A stretch of 64,000 nt of DNA from Terriglobia bacterium (GTDB lineage Bacteria; Acidobacteriota; Terriglobia; Terriglobales; Acidobacteriaceae), in the NCBI GenBank assembly GCA_021324365.1, contig JAJPJE010000042.1, positions 84,919 through 148,918 of the forward strand. The letters run 5' to 3'. The translations under genes were made by a program, and so were the position numbers. Below the pieces are notes generated by a model. It worked only from the letters and a program-made list of their open reading frames with translations, did no database searches and was not told the origin of the DNA. Shown piece after piece: positions 19,133 through 27,885 of the stretch (the first letter of the stretch is position 1; every line of letters starts with the position of its first letter).

Positions 19133-19152
19133 GGCGCAGCTAAAGCTGCGCC
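19133..19152. terminator. Hairpin between convergent pseudopilin and RsbRD-like genes
   Basis: Perfect 9-bp arms GGCGCAGCT and AGCTGCGCC with a 2-nt loop lie between two convergent genes. There is no clear T-run on either side (a run of six A lies 3' on the + strand), so it is a plausible but weak bidirectional terminator. Confidence 0.45.
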
Positions 19153-19187
19153 CGTTGTAAAAAAGCTCGCGGCGAGTTTCCCGGTCC

Positions 19188-19637
19188 TTACGCTACATGC
19201 GCCTTCTTCTGCACTGATTCCTCATATCCGCGAGTAGCGAAGTAAAGCGCCTGGTCGAAGAAGTTGTCGAGCATCCGCGCGAATTCCCGCTCACCATAAA
19301 GTTCGAGGATGCGGTCCGCAAACCGCTCGCGTTGAAGCAAAGCCCAAAGTTCTTCTTTGGACAATAGAAGCGCCCAGATCAACTGGCTGAGCGGTATGCC
19401 TTGCTGTGCGCGCCGGTTCCCCAGTTCTTTATAACGCAGTTCGATGTCGCTGGACGTTTTAGTAAGCAGCCACTCGCTCAAATTCTCATAAACCTGCAGC
19501 CCCAATTCAGCAAGATCCACCTCCGGTATGTTGCGGTATCCCTTGGTCCGTTCCGAAGTTCTTAGCTTTTTAGCCAGGCTGAGCGATAGCTCTCTGGAGT
19601 GAGTTTCAACGATCTGAAACAATCGATTTCCAACCAT
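19188..19637 (-). CDS. RsbRD N-terminal-like domain protein
   Basis: The ATG at 19637 has a GGGGAGG ribosome site about 11 nt upstream and gives 149 residues; a GTG 30 nt earlier is less likely. The whole protein is helical, with IVETHSRELSLSLAKKLRTS, a central LGLQVYENLSEWLL helix and RYKELGNRRAQQGIPLSQLIWAL. This resembles the RsbRD-type N-terminal sensory domain (globin-like helices) of stressosome or histidine kinase proteins. It stands alone here, without STAS or kinase domain. It converges with the pseudopilin operon. A regulatory role is inferred only from the fold family. Confidence 0.6.
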   Translation of the reverse strand: MVGNRLFQIVETHSRELSLSLAKKLRTSERTKGYRNIPEVDLAELGLQVYENLSEWLLTKTSSDIELRYKELGNRRAQQGIPLSQLIWALLLSKEELWALLQRERFADRILELYGEREFARMLDNFFDQALYFATRGYEESVQKKAHVA

Positions 19638-19841
19638 CTTTTCTTGGCCTCCCCACCTTAGCCGCACAACAGTTGAACTTATCTCGTTTTACGATTCATT
19701 ATGCCTTCATTATGAAATGAGCCTTGAGTTAGTTTCAACCAAAATAGAAAAGGGCACCCCACGGAGGCACCCTATAATAGACCCGAATGCCTTAGGCGAG
19801 TTTCGGATTACGATTCGTTCTATCGATTGTTTATATTAGTT

Positions 19842-22790
19842 TTACTTACCGCAGCATTTCTTGTACTTCTTGCCTGAACCGCACGGGCAGAGGTCATTTC
19901 GTCCCACTTTTGCGGCGCCTCGCACCACCTGCTGGACCTGGGTGGCTTCGCTTGCACCGGCCATTTGGGCCTGCTGCAGTTCACGTTTCTTCTTGCGCAG
20001 GAATTCCTGCTCGATTTCGTCCACATTAGTGGATGCGTGACGAGCGCGGCGGCCATCAGCACCGGCAACAGCCGTGGCATGAGCCGCTCCGTCGCCGTTT
20101 CCGTCATGACTCGGGACCGGAGCAGCAACCGCCTGCTGCTGAGGCGCACCGATCACCTGCATGAGGTACAGGTACCTGACGGTTTCCTCCTGGAAGCGCT
20201 TCATCATTTCTTCGAACATGTCGAAGGATTCGCGCTTGTACTCCACCAGGGGATCGTGCTGGCCGTATCCCCGAAGCCCGATACCCTCACGGAGGTGGTC
20301 CATGTTGAGCAGGTGATCTTTCCAATGCTGGTCAATCACACTCAGCATGATCATGCGTTCGTGGTAGCGCATCGCGTCCGCACCGATCAGCTTTTCCTTC
20401 GCGTCATAACGTTCTCGCAACTTGTCGAAGATGCCGTCGCCGAGTTCCTGCCTGTTCAGGGTGTCCGGCTTCAATCCCTCGGCCACAATGTCGACCCCGA
20501 ATCGCGTGAAGATTGCTTCACGGAGTCCTTTGGTGTTCCAGTCTTCAGGATGGACGTCTTTCGAAGCATACTGGTCCAGCAAGCCAGCGAGAATATCGGC
20601 AACGTAATCCTCGAGGATCAGATCCTTCTGATCGACACCTTCAAGTAGCTGGCGACGCAAGCCATAAACGGCCTCGCGCTGCTTATTCATCACATCGTCA
20701 TATTCGAGCAGGTGTTTGCGGGCTTCAAAGTTCTGCGCTTCGACGGTCTTCTGCGCTGCCTCAATTCTCCGCGAGATCATCTTCGACTCGATCGGCACGC
20801 CCTCTTCCATCCCCAGTCGCTGCAGGAGAGTGCTCACCCACTCCTTGGCGAAGATGCGCATAAGGTCGTCTTCAAGGGACAGATAAAAACGAGACGAGCC
20901 CGGATCGCCCTGGCGGCCTGAACGCCCGCGTAACTGGTTATCGATGCGCCGGGACTCGTGACGTTCAGTGCCGAGAATGTGCAGTCCGCCTGCATTCACG
21001 ACCTCATCGTGCTCGCGATCCGTTTCGGATTTGTACCTGGCGAAGGTCTCTTCCCAGTTCTGCGTCGGAACCTCGAACTCATTTCCCTGGTAATACCAGA
21101 CAGTCACGCCTTCGCGATCTCGCGTCTCGATTTCGCCGCCAGCCTCCTGCACGGCACGAGCGATGCCTTTCTTCACCAATTCCTGTTTAGCCATGAACTC
21201 GGCATTACCGCCGAGCAGAATGTCAGTCCCGCGGCCAGCCATGTTGGTGGCGATAGTGACTTGGCCCTTCCGTCCGGCCTGAGCCACGATCTCGGCTTCA
21301 CGCTCGTGGTACTTAGCATTCAGCACCACGTGCTTGATGCCTTTTTTCTTTAGGAGATCGGAAAGGCGTTCCGACTTTTCGATCGAAGTGGTACCTACCA
21401 GAATCGGCTGGCCGTTCGCATTCAGTTTTTGGATTTCATCGGCGGCTGCAAAATACTTCTCCTTCTCAGTGCGGTAGACGAGGTCCGCATTTTCGATGCG
21501 CAGCATGGGCCGGTTTGTCGGGATAACAACAACTTCTAACTTGTAGATCTTGTCAAACTCGGGAGCTTCTGTTTCTGCCGTACCGGTCATGCCAGCGAGT
21601 TTCTTGTACATGCGGAAATAATTCTGGAATGTAACCGTGGCGAGCGTCTGATTTTCACGCTCGACCTTGACGTTTTCCTTAGCCTCTACAGCCTGGTGCA
21701 GGCCATCAGACCAGCGCCGACCCGGCATCAGTCGCCCGGTGAACTCGTCCACGATGATGACTTCGCCATCTTTCACCACGTACTCGACGTCACGGTGATA
21801 GAGAGCGTGCGCCTTGATCGCAGTTTCGACGTGGTGCTTAAGATCCCAGTTTTCCTGGTCGGCAATGTTATTGATACCGAGCAGTCGCTCGACTTTTTCC
21901 CAGCCCTCATCGCTGACCGTGATCGTACGGTGTTTCTCATCGACAACGTAGTCGCCGGTGAGGATTTTTGGCTCACCTGGCGCCGTATCTTTTTCCTCTC
22001 CCTGTTCGAGGCTGGGGATGATCTTGTTTACCCGCTGGTACTTATCGGTAGATTCCTCGCTTGCTCCGCTGATGATCAGCGGAGTCCGCGCTTCGTCAAT
22101 CAGGATAGAGTCGACTTCGTCGACGATACTGTAGTTATGGCCTCGCTGGACGCAATCCGCGAGGTCGAACTTCATGTTGTCGCGGAGGTAGTCGAAACCG
22201 AATTCGTTATTCGTTCCGTAAGTGACGTCGGCGCCGTAAGCGTCGCGACGCTCTTGGTCGTCGAGATCGTGAACAATAACCCCTACCGTCAGGCCAAGGA
22301 AGGTGTAGATCTTGCCCATCCACTCCGAGTCACGTTTGGCCAGGTAATCGTTGACCGTAACTACGTGCACGCCACGGCCCGGCAGGGCATTCAGGTAAAC
22401 CGGAAGGGTAGCGACCAGGGTCTTACCTTCACCAGTTTTCATTTCAGCTATCTTGCCCTGGTGGAGCACCATACCGCCGATCAACTGTACGTCGAAATGC
22501 CGCATGTTCAGAATGCGGCGACCGGTTTCGCGAACGACAGCAAAAGCTTCGGGAAGAATTTCGTCGAGAACCTCGTTCTCAACGCGGCGGCGCTCGTCAT
22601 CGTCTTCCAGGCCCTTGGTGCGTTCCTGGATTCGCGCCCGGAATTCGTCTGTTTTGGCGCGCAGTTCGGCGTCTGTGAGTCGCTGCATCTGAGGCTCCAG
22701 TGCGCCAATCTGCTGCACAATCGGCCTCATGCGCTTGATTTCGCGATCGTTCTTTGTGCCGAAAACCTTGCCTAATAGCGTATTGATCAA
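19842..22790 (-). CDS. secA: Preprotein translocase ATPase SecA
   Basis: A 982-residue protein, somewhat longer than typical SecA because of inserts. Walker [13 protein letters not shown] lies near residue 117; the nucleotide-binding folds, the preprotein-binding domain and the helical scaffold are present ([19 protein letters not shown] near residue 630). The C-terminus carries the zinc-binding tail [13 protein letters not shown], used to contact SecB and phospholipids. SecA drives protein export through SecYEG by ATP hydrolysis at the membrane. It appears monocistronic; no sec partner is nearby. Confidence 0.97.
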   Translation of the reverse strand: MINTLLGKVFGTKNDREIKRMRPIVQQIGALEPQMQRLTDAELRAKTDEFRARIQERTKGLEDDDERRRVENEVLDEILPEAFAVVRETGRRILNMRHFDVQLIGGMVLHQGKIAEMKTGEGKTLVATLPVYLNALPGRGVHVVTVNDYLAKRDSEWMGKIYTFLGLTVGVIVHDLDDQERRDAYGADVTYGTNNEFGFDYLRDNMKFDLADCVQRGHNYSIVDEVDSILIDEARTPLIISGASEESTDKYQRVNKIIPSLEQGEEKDTAPGEPKILTGDYVVDEKHRTITVSDEGWEKVERLLGINNIADQENWDLKHHVETAIKAHALYHRDVEYVVKDGEVIIVDEFTGRLMPGRRWSDGLHQAVEAKENVKVERENQTLATVTFQNYFRMYKKLAGMTGTAETEAPEFDKIYKLEVVVIPTNRPMLRIENADLVYRTEKEKYFAAADEIQKLNANGQPILVGTTSIEKSERLSDLLKKKGIKHVVLNAKYHEREAEIVAQAGRKGQVTIATNMAGRGTDILLGGNAEFMAKQELVKKGIARAVQEAGGEIETRDREGVTVWYYQGNEFEVPTQNWEETFARYKSETDREHDEVVNAGGLHILGTERHESRRIDNQLRGRSGRQGDPGSSRFYLSLEDDLMRIFAKEWVSTLLQRLGMEEGVPIESKMISRRIEAAQKTVEAQNFEARKHLLEYDDVMNKQREAVYGLRRQLLEGVDQKDLILEDYVADILAGLLDQYASKDVHPEDWNTKGLREAIFTRFGVDIVAEGLKPDTLNRQELGDGIFDKLRERYDAKEKLIGADAMRYHERMIMLSVIDQHWKDHLLNMDHLREGIGLRGYGQHDPLVEYKRESFDMFEEMMKRFQEETVRYLYLMQVIGAPQQQAVAAPVPSHDGNGDGAAHATAVAGADGRRARHASTNVDEIEQEFLRKKKRELQQAQMAGASEATQVQQVVRGAAKVGRNDLCPCGSGKKYKKCCGK

Positions 22791-23019
22791 AGTAGAGTCC
22801 TGCCGCCCAAGTTGACACGCCGCGACCGTCGCTGGCGACCTGCTCCGTCGGACCGGAGCCTGGGCAGACTTCAGTTAAGTCTAACAAATTTATTGGATGC
22901 CCTTCCGAAACTCAGGACTCTACGACTTGGCTGGAACCCGTCGGGGCTTCGAGCGAGATCATTGGGTCGACCACGGTATGTTCCCGTTGTGGATACCACT
23001 GTGTCATTAATGATCGAGC

Positions 23020-23045
23020 CTGGTCCTTCCCAAGGGAAGGACCAG
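23020..23045. terminator. Perfect 12-bp hairpin downstream of the YciE-type gene
   Basis: CTGGTCCTTCCC and GGGAAGGACCAG are separated by only AA, an unusually stable stem. It lies 25 nt after the end of the minus-strand YciE-type gene and 230 nt before the secA start, so it could terminate that gene. A U-run is missing. The rest of spacer 22791-23069 shows no gene I can support. Confidence 0.5.
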
Positions 23046-23069
23046 ACTATCCGACTCGATTCTGGGGAC

Positions 23070-23630
23070 TTACGCAGCTCTCCGGTTTCGCCCCCGGCTC
23101 GACCTGCTCGGGCGATGCTCCTCCGCGCTTTGCCTTTCTTTCCGTTCCATCCCCATGTTTGCGGGTTTAAGTTTCTTGCCGAACGACTCCATTTTCTTCA
23201 GTGTTTGCTGCTCTTCCTTCAAATTCTGGTTCAGTAGTTTCACTGCCTTCTTATGGCCCATCATTTCAGCCAAACGGATCAAGCCCTCATAGGCACTGAT
23301 CTCGTAGCGTTCGACCTTCGTCGCGGCGCCCACGTTGAAGATATCCAGCAGATCCTCTGACGGGTCCTCCTCTTTGAAGCTGTCGTGCTCTTCAATCAAC
23401 CCCATCAGGCCTTTGCATTCGGTTTCTTCGGCTTCGGCATCGATGGACTCAAATACCTGCTGCAATCGTTCGACCTGTTTCTCGGTCTGCTGCAGGTGAG
23501 ATTGAAAAGCCTTTTGCAGGTCGGGACGGCTACTCTCTTCGGCTTGCTCGCCCAGTGCCTGAACGAGCTTCTGTTCGGCATCAAGCATGTCTTGTAACTC
23601 GTGGACAAAAAACTCGTGCGCAGTCTGCAT
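23070..23630 (-). CDS. YciE/YciF-type ferritin-like protein (DUF892)
   Basis: A 186-residue helical protein with a very strong AGGAGG ribosome site before its ATG. It starts HEFFVHELQDMLDAEQKLV and contains KVERYEISAYEGLIRLAEMMG, the pattern of the DUF892 ferritin-like four-helix bundle, with Glu/His residues able to bind two metals. Family members are induced under stress. The last 35 residues are Arg/Ser/Glu-rich and probably disordered. It is followed by the hairpin at 23020. A stress-related iron or oxidant function is inferred from the family. Confidence 0.88.
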   Translation of the reverse strand: MQTAHEFFVHELQDMLDAEQKLVQALGEQAEESSRPDLQKAFQSHLQQTEKQVERLQQVFESIDAEAEETECKGLMGLIEEHDSFKEEDPSEDLLDIFNVGAATKVERYEISAYEGLIRLAEMMGHKKAVKLLNQNLKEEQQTLKKMESFGKKLKPANMGMERKERQSAEEHRPSRSSRGRNRRAA

Positions 23631-23757
23631 GAAACCACCTCCTGGTCGGTTACTTCGATGCGTTCATCGAAGCTGGCGCTGACTGGTTCGGTTCAAAAGC
23701 GAACGGAATCGGGTTATGGGCGATTGACAGGCTTTCAGGTATCATTTTGCGAACTCG

Positions 23758-26511
23758 ATGCCCAACTTCTATACGCGGTTTCTGCAGGCTGTTCAGCAGT
23801 TTCCGAACCACGTCGCTTTCCAGATGCAACGGGAAAATGGCGAGCTCGAAAGCTACAGCTTCACAGATACGCGTCGCATGGCCGACTCTGTCGCGGCCTG
23901 GATGGAGTTGTCCGGCATCGCCCGTGGCGCGCGCTGCGCTATTCTCGCGAGTAATAGTCCTCGATGGGTTGCGGTTTATCTCGGGATTATCGCCTCCGGA
24001 CGCGTTGCCGTCCCTTTCGACACCGCGTTCAACAGCGACCAGGTAGCCAAACTGCTGAAGGATTCCGGTTCCGAGTTGCTGGTTGCTGATGCGGGGCACC
24101 TTTCAACTTCGAAAGCCGCGTTGCAGAAGCGTGCTTGTCGCCTCGTGCTTCTGGATAAATCGAAGGATTCTCCCGAACTTGCGACGCTCGATTCGGTCCT
24201 CACCAGTGCGCGAAACTATACCTTTGCAGTAGTGGAAGTCAGCTCAAACGAAACCGCTTGCATCCTGTACACGTCCGGCACCACCAGCGACCCGAAAGGA
24301 GTGATGCTCAGTCACTCCAACATTCAGGCGGAAGCCGAGGGAGCCTTTAACGTCTTTAACGATATCGGTCCGACCGACGCTCTTCTCGGCATCCTGCCGC
24401 TGTTTCACGCTCTCTCCCAGATGGCTAGCCTGCTGCTGCCCGGTATTAAGGGCGCCCGCGTCATCTTCCTGGAATCGCTTAACACCAGTGAATTGATGCG
24501 TGCTCTGCGGGAACGCGGAATCACTATCTTCGTTTGTGTGCCGCAGTTCTTTTACCTGATTCATAGCCGCATTTTTAAGGAAGTGGCCGCACGCGGGCGG
24601 GTGGTCGAGTCAATTTTTCACGGCATGCTCTCGCTGAACCGGTTCACGCGCCGCTTGGGGCTGAACCTTGGCCCGCTGCTATTTAAGAAGGTTCACCAGT
24701 TGCTCGGTTCGCGTATCCGCCTGCTCATCACAGGCGGCTCGCGGCTCGATCCCAAGATCGGTGCTGACTTTGAAGCTCTCGGCTTCACCATGCTGAACGC
24801 TTATGGGCTCACTGAAACCAGCGGTGCTGCCACCGTCACGCGACCCGGGCAAAACGTCATAGGCTCGGTGGGCAAGCCGCTGCCAGGCAATGAAGTCCGC
24901 ATTCACAGACCTGAACCGGACCCCGAAACCGGTTATCACGTCGGCGAGATCGAAGTTCGCGGGGGGATCGTGATGAAGGGGTACTACAACCGGCCGGACG
25001 CGACCGCTGCGGTAATGGATGATGGTTGGCTGCTTACTGGTGATCTCGGTCGCATCGACGAACGGGGGAATGTCTTTATTACTGGGCGCGCGAAGGACAT
25101 TATCGTGCTCGCCTCAGGAAAGAATATCTATCCTGAGGAAGTCGAAGCGCACTACCAGCGCAGCCCCTTTATCAAGGAAATTGCGGTGATTGGACTGGAG
25201 GCGCAGCCGGGCGAACCCCAGTCCGAACGCCTGCACGGCGTGGTGGTTCCAAACTTCGAGGTGCTGCGCGAGCGCAAGATCGTCAATGCGAAAGAGATGA
25301 TTCGCTTCGAGATCGAGGGGCTTTCTTCGCAGCTTCCCGCCACCAAGCGCATTCTCAGCTATGACATCTGGCAGGACGACCTGCCCCGGACCACCACCCG
25401 TAAAGTAAAGCGAAACGAAGTGGAGAAGCGGGTACGTGCGGCGATGCACGGCGGCGCTGCCGATCCTTCCCAGACCACTGGCGAGCTGACCGAGGCTGAC
25501 AAAGAATGGATGGGGATCCCGGATGTGCAACGCGCTCTGCTGGTCATGCGCGATGCTTCCAATAACAAGAACGATCGAATCCTTCCAACTGACAATCTCG
25601 AACTGGATCTGGGCCTCGATTCCATGGAGCGCGTGGAACTTCTTGTTGCGCTCGAGCGCGAACTGAATGCGCACGTGCCCGACTCAATTGTCGCCGAGGT
25701 CTACACCGTTCGCGAGCTCGTGGATGCGGGGCGCGCACGAATCGGTGTGGCGACCAGCCGCGACAAAGATGTGGCCGCGTGGGGAACCGTCTTGCAGACT
25801 GATCCTACCGACCCTGACGTACTGGCGATTACAAAGGCGCGGACGCTGCCCCTGCTGTTTTGGTACTGCTTCGGAAAATTTGTGCTCGTTTTTTGCCGAG
25901 TCGCATTCCGGTTGCAGGTCACAGGGATGGAAAAGCTACCACGCTACGGTCCGTACATCATTGCACCGAATCACCAGACCTATCTGGACGCGCCCATCTT
26001 GATGAGTCTGCTTCCCTGGAGCATCTTCCGAAGGCAATTCTCTGTTGGTACAAGCGAGATTTTCGGAACCGGACTGGTCCGCCGCATTGCAAGCTCGTTC
26101 AACCTGGTGCCGGTTGATGCCGACGCGAATATGGTTCCTGCAATGAAAGCTACTGCGTACGGCCTGCGGCACGGAAAGATTCTTGTGATTTTCCCGGAGG
26201 GTGAGCGTTCGATTGATGGCCCTCCGAAAAAATTCAAGAAAGGCGCAGCAATTCTCGGCGTCAACCTCAACCTGCCAATCTATCCGGTTGCTCTCGACGG
26301 CTTCTACGAAGCTTGGCCCCGCGGCAAGCGCTTCCAGGGGTTTACTTGCGCGAAGTTCGCTGTAGGAGACCCAATTTATCCGCCTAAAGATGCCACCTCT
26401 CCCGAGCAAGCTTATGAGCAGATGAATACCGAGCTGAAAGACCGCGTGATGGAGATGTGGATGCAAATCCACGAAGCCAAGCCCGAATCGGCGAATGCTA
26501 CGGCAGACTAG
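23758..26511 (+). CDS. Fused acyl-CoA/ACP ligase - acyl carrier - 1-acylglycerol-3-phosphate acyltransferase
   Basis: A 917-residue three-domain protein. Residues about 1-560 are an AMP-binding acyl ligase, with P-loop-like YTSGTTSDPKG near 171, YGLTETSG near 347 and TGDLGRIDERG near 424. Residues about 585-660 are an acyl carrier domain with the phosphopantetheine serine in GLDSMERV (Ser about 622). Residues about 700-900 are a PlsC-type acyltransferase with the H(X4)D motif NHQTYLD near 737 and FPEGERS near 812. The layout suggests activation of a fatty acid, transfer to the built-in carrier and esterification to a lipid. The ATG has only a weak ribosome site. Confidence 0.88.
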   Translation: MPNFYTRFLQAVQQFPNHVAFQMQRENGELESYSFTDTRRMADSVAAWMELSGIARGARCAILASNSPRWVAVYLGIIASGRVAVPFDTAFNSDQVAKLLKDSGSELLVADAGHLSTSKAALQKRACRLVLLDKSKDSPELATLDSVLTSARNYTFAVVEVSSNETACILYTSGTTSDPKGVMLSHSNIQAEAEGAFNVFNDIGPTDALLGILPLFHALSQMASLLLPGIKGARVIFLESLNTSELMRALRERGITIFVCVPQFFYLIHSRIFKEVAARGRVVESIFHGMLSLNRFTRRLGLNLGPLLFKKVHQLLGSRIRLLITGGSRLDPKIGADFEALGFTMLNAYGLTETSGAATVTRPGQNVIGSVGKPLPGNEVRIHRPEPDPETGYHVGEIEVRGGIVMKGYYNRPDATAAVMDDGWLLTGDLGRIDERGNVFITGRAKDIIVLASGKNIYPEEVEAHYQRSPFIKEIAVIGLEAQPGEPQSERLHGVVVPNFEVLRERKIVNAKEMIRFEIEGLSSQLPATKRILSYDIWQDDLPRTTTRKVKRNEVEKRVRAAMHGGAADPSQTTGELTEADKEWMGIPDVQRALLVMRDASNNKNDRILPTDNLELDLGLDSMERVELLVALERELNAHVPDSIVAEVYTVRELVDAGRARIGVATSRDKDVAAWGTVLQTDPTDPDVLAITKARTLPLLFWYCFGKFVLVFCRVAFRLQVTGMEKLPRYGPYIIAPNHQTYLDAPILMSLLPWSIFRRQFSVGTSEIFGTGLVRRIASSFNLVPVDADANMVPAMKATAYGLRHGKILVIFPEGERSIDGPPKKFKKGAAILGVNLNLPIYPVALDGFYEAWPRGKRFQGFTCAKFAVGDPIYPPKDATSPEQAYEQMNTELKDRVMEMWMQIHEAKPESANATAD

Positions 26512-26552
26512 TCTGTATACGTTGGTGCCACCGATGGTTCTCTCTCAAAATC

Positions 26553-26582
26553 CCTCTGCCTCCTTCGCGTCCTCTGCGGTTT
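26553..26582 (+). repeat. Short interspersed spacer repeat (CGCGTCCTCTGCGG type)
   Basis: The spacer contains a word of the type TCGCGTCCTCTGCGGTTT that I recall as common in intergenic regions of acidobacterial and other genomes. The match is from memory, and only one copy is in the window. Confidence 0.35.
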
Positions 26583-26593
26583 AATCAGTTGCG

Positions 26594-27199
26594 ATGGAAG
26601 ATTTTGGATTCACCCGCGCCGAACTCAGGCGGCTACGCGCGTTTCGCACGCCTTTGCTGATCCAGCATTTCTTGGAATCTCTTCCCTACCATCATGCGGA
26701 TACCGCCTGGTCTCCTCGGCGGGTAATGGAAGAAGGTACCGCGCATTGTCTCGAAGGAGCCATCTTTGCGGCCGCTGCATTGCGGGTAAATGGATACAAA
26801 CCCCTGCTCCTGGATTTTGAGGCTGTTCAGGATAGCGATCATGTCATCGCAATCTATCGTATGAACGAGGGCTGGGGCGCCATCGCGAAGTCAAATTTCG
26901 CGCTCATTCGCTTTCGGGATCCCGTCTATCGCTCCCTGCGTGAACTGGCAATGAGCTATTTCGATGGATACCACAATCTGCGCGGAGAGCGAACCCTGCG
27001 TGCCTTCTCTCGCCCAGTGAACCTGAGACGCTTTGATCGTTTGAATTGGATGACGACTGCAGAGCCAGTCTGGTTTATTCCTGAGTACCTGTGCGAAATC
27101 CCCCATACCCCGTTACTCACTCCCGCACAGGAACACTCGCTCACCCGGCTTGACCCCCGAGTATTCCGTGCTGGTCTGATCGGGTATCAGCCGCATTAG
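26594..27199 (+). CDS. Transglutaminase-like fold protein, unknown function
   Basis: A 201-residue cytoplasmic protein. A Cys in GTAHCLEGA (residue 52), a His in DSDHVIAIY (residue 83) and a GWGAIAKSN segment resemble the Cys-His core of transglutaminase/papain-like proteins, where a Cys at a helix start is followed by His on a strand. The last acidic member of the triad is not certain. It starts 82 nt after the acyl ligase fusion, in a spacer that contains a known-looking interspersed word (see the repeat entry). I do not recognise a specific family. Function is unknown. Confidence 0.65.
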   Translation: MEDFGFTRAELRRLRAFRTPLLIQHFLESLPYHHADTAWSPRRVMEEGTAHCLEGAIFAAAALRVNGYKPLLLDFEAVQDSDHVIAIYRMNEGWGAIAKSNFALIRFRDPVYRSLRELAMSYFDGYHNLRGERTLRAFSRPVNLRRFDRLNWMTTAEPVWFIPEYLCEIPHTPLLTPAQEHSLTRLDPRVFRAGLIGYQPH

Positions 27200-27280
27200 T
27201 GAACTTGGCTGCGAATCGCGACCGCGTTCGAACTCACGGAAGTCCCTAAGGACAAAGTGCGAGCGCAGTTTCACGCGGGC

Positions 27281-27817
27281 TCACGGCAGATTTGCCGCCT
27301 CTTTCACGGCACTTTGGAAGTCGGCCAGCAACTGCATGCGAGGAGGATCCAGTCCGCCGATTGCCATTCCTCGCCAGAGCGGGGCAGTGTTGGTGCCAAG
27401 TTTGGCGTCGTAAACCTCAAGGATGTCTTCCGGCGGGCCAAGGTCCGCCATAGCATCGCCGCCAGAGCCAACCGAGGCGGGTCCGATACCGCGGTCAGGA
27501 CCTGAGTTGCCTCCCAGGTTGCCGCCCATTTTTGCGGTGCTCCCACCTTTGCGAACGCGCAGTATGAGATCGGCCTGGTTGCGCTGAATGGTCTCGGTGT
27601 AGTAGCCCCATTTGCGTAGAGCTTCACGGACGTCGTTGACAGCTTGTACATCGCCGGGAGGCAGCTGCGGCGACGTCTGGTCCGGGCCTTCATATGTCGT
27701 GATGTAAACATATTTGGCATTAACGACCAGCTTCGGGAGAGTCTTTTTCTTTTTAGCAAAGGCGGCGCCGGAGATAAGAGCAACGAGAGTGAGATAACAG
27801 AGGAGACGACGGAGCAT
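27281..27817 (-). CDS. Secreted protein of unknown function
   Basis: The ATG at 27817 (MLRRLLCYLTLVALISGAAFA) gives a clean signal peptide and has a GGGAGG ribosome site; a longer frame upstream overlaps argS and is rejected. The product has 178 residues. After a Lys run it has KLVVNAKYVYITTYEG, then a helical REALRKWGYYTETIQRNQ segment, a Gly-rich loop and a C-terminal ILEVYDAKLGTNTAPLWRG. A small alpha/beta domain exported to the periplasm is the likely form, similar to acidobacterial proteins of unknown function. It converges with the transglutaminase-like gene. Confidence 0.75.
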   Translation of the reverse strand: MLRRLLCYLTLVALISGAAFAKKKKTLPKLVVNAKYVYITTYEGPDQTSPQLPPGDVQAVNDVREALRKWGYYTETIQRNQADLILRVRKGGSTAKMGGNLGGNSGPDRGIGPASVGSGGDAMADLGPPEDILEVYDAKLGTNTAPLWRGMAIGGLDPPRMQLLADFQSAVKEAANLP

Positions 27818-27885
27818 GGATGGCCTCCCGAGCCAATATAACTCGGAATCGGATCGAGAGTTGCGACCACTTATCTTGTAGCAGC

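Noticed and set aside
19753..19772. GGCACCC copies near the end of secA, looking like a terminator
   Set aside because: The two copies are in direct, not inverted, orientation, so no hairpin forms.
21696..22775. A 359-codon open frame antisense to secA
   Set aside because: It lies wholly within secA on the other strand, with no family resemblance and no ribosome site; long antisense frames are expected at this GC content.
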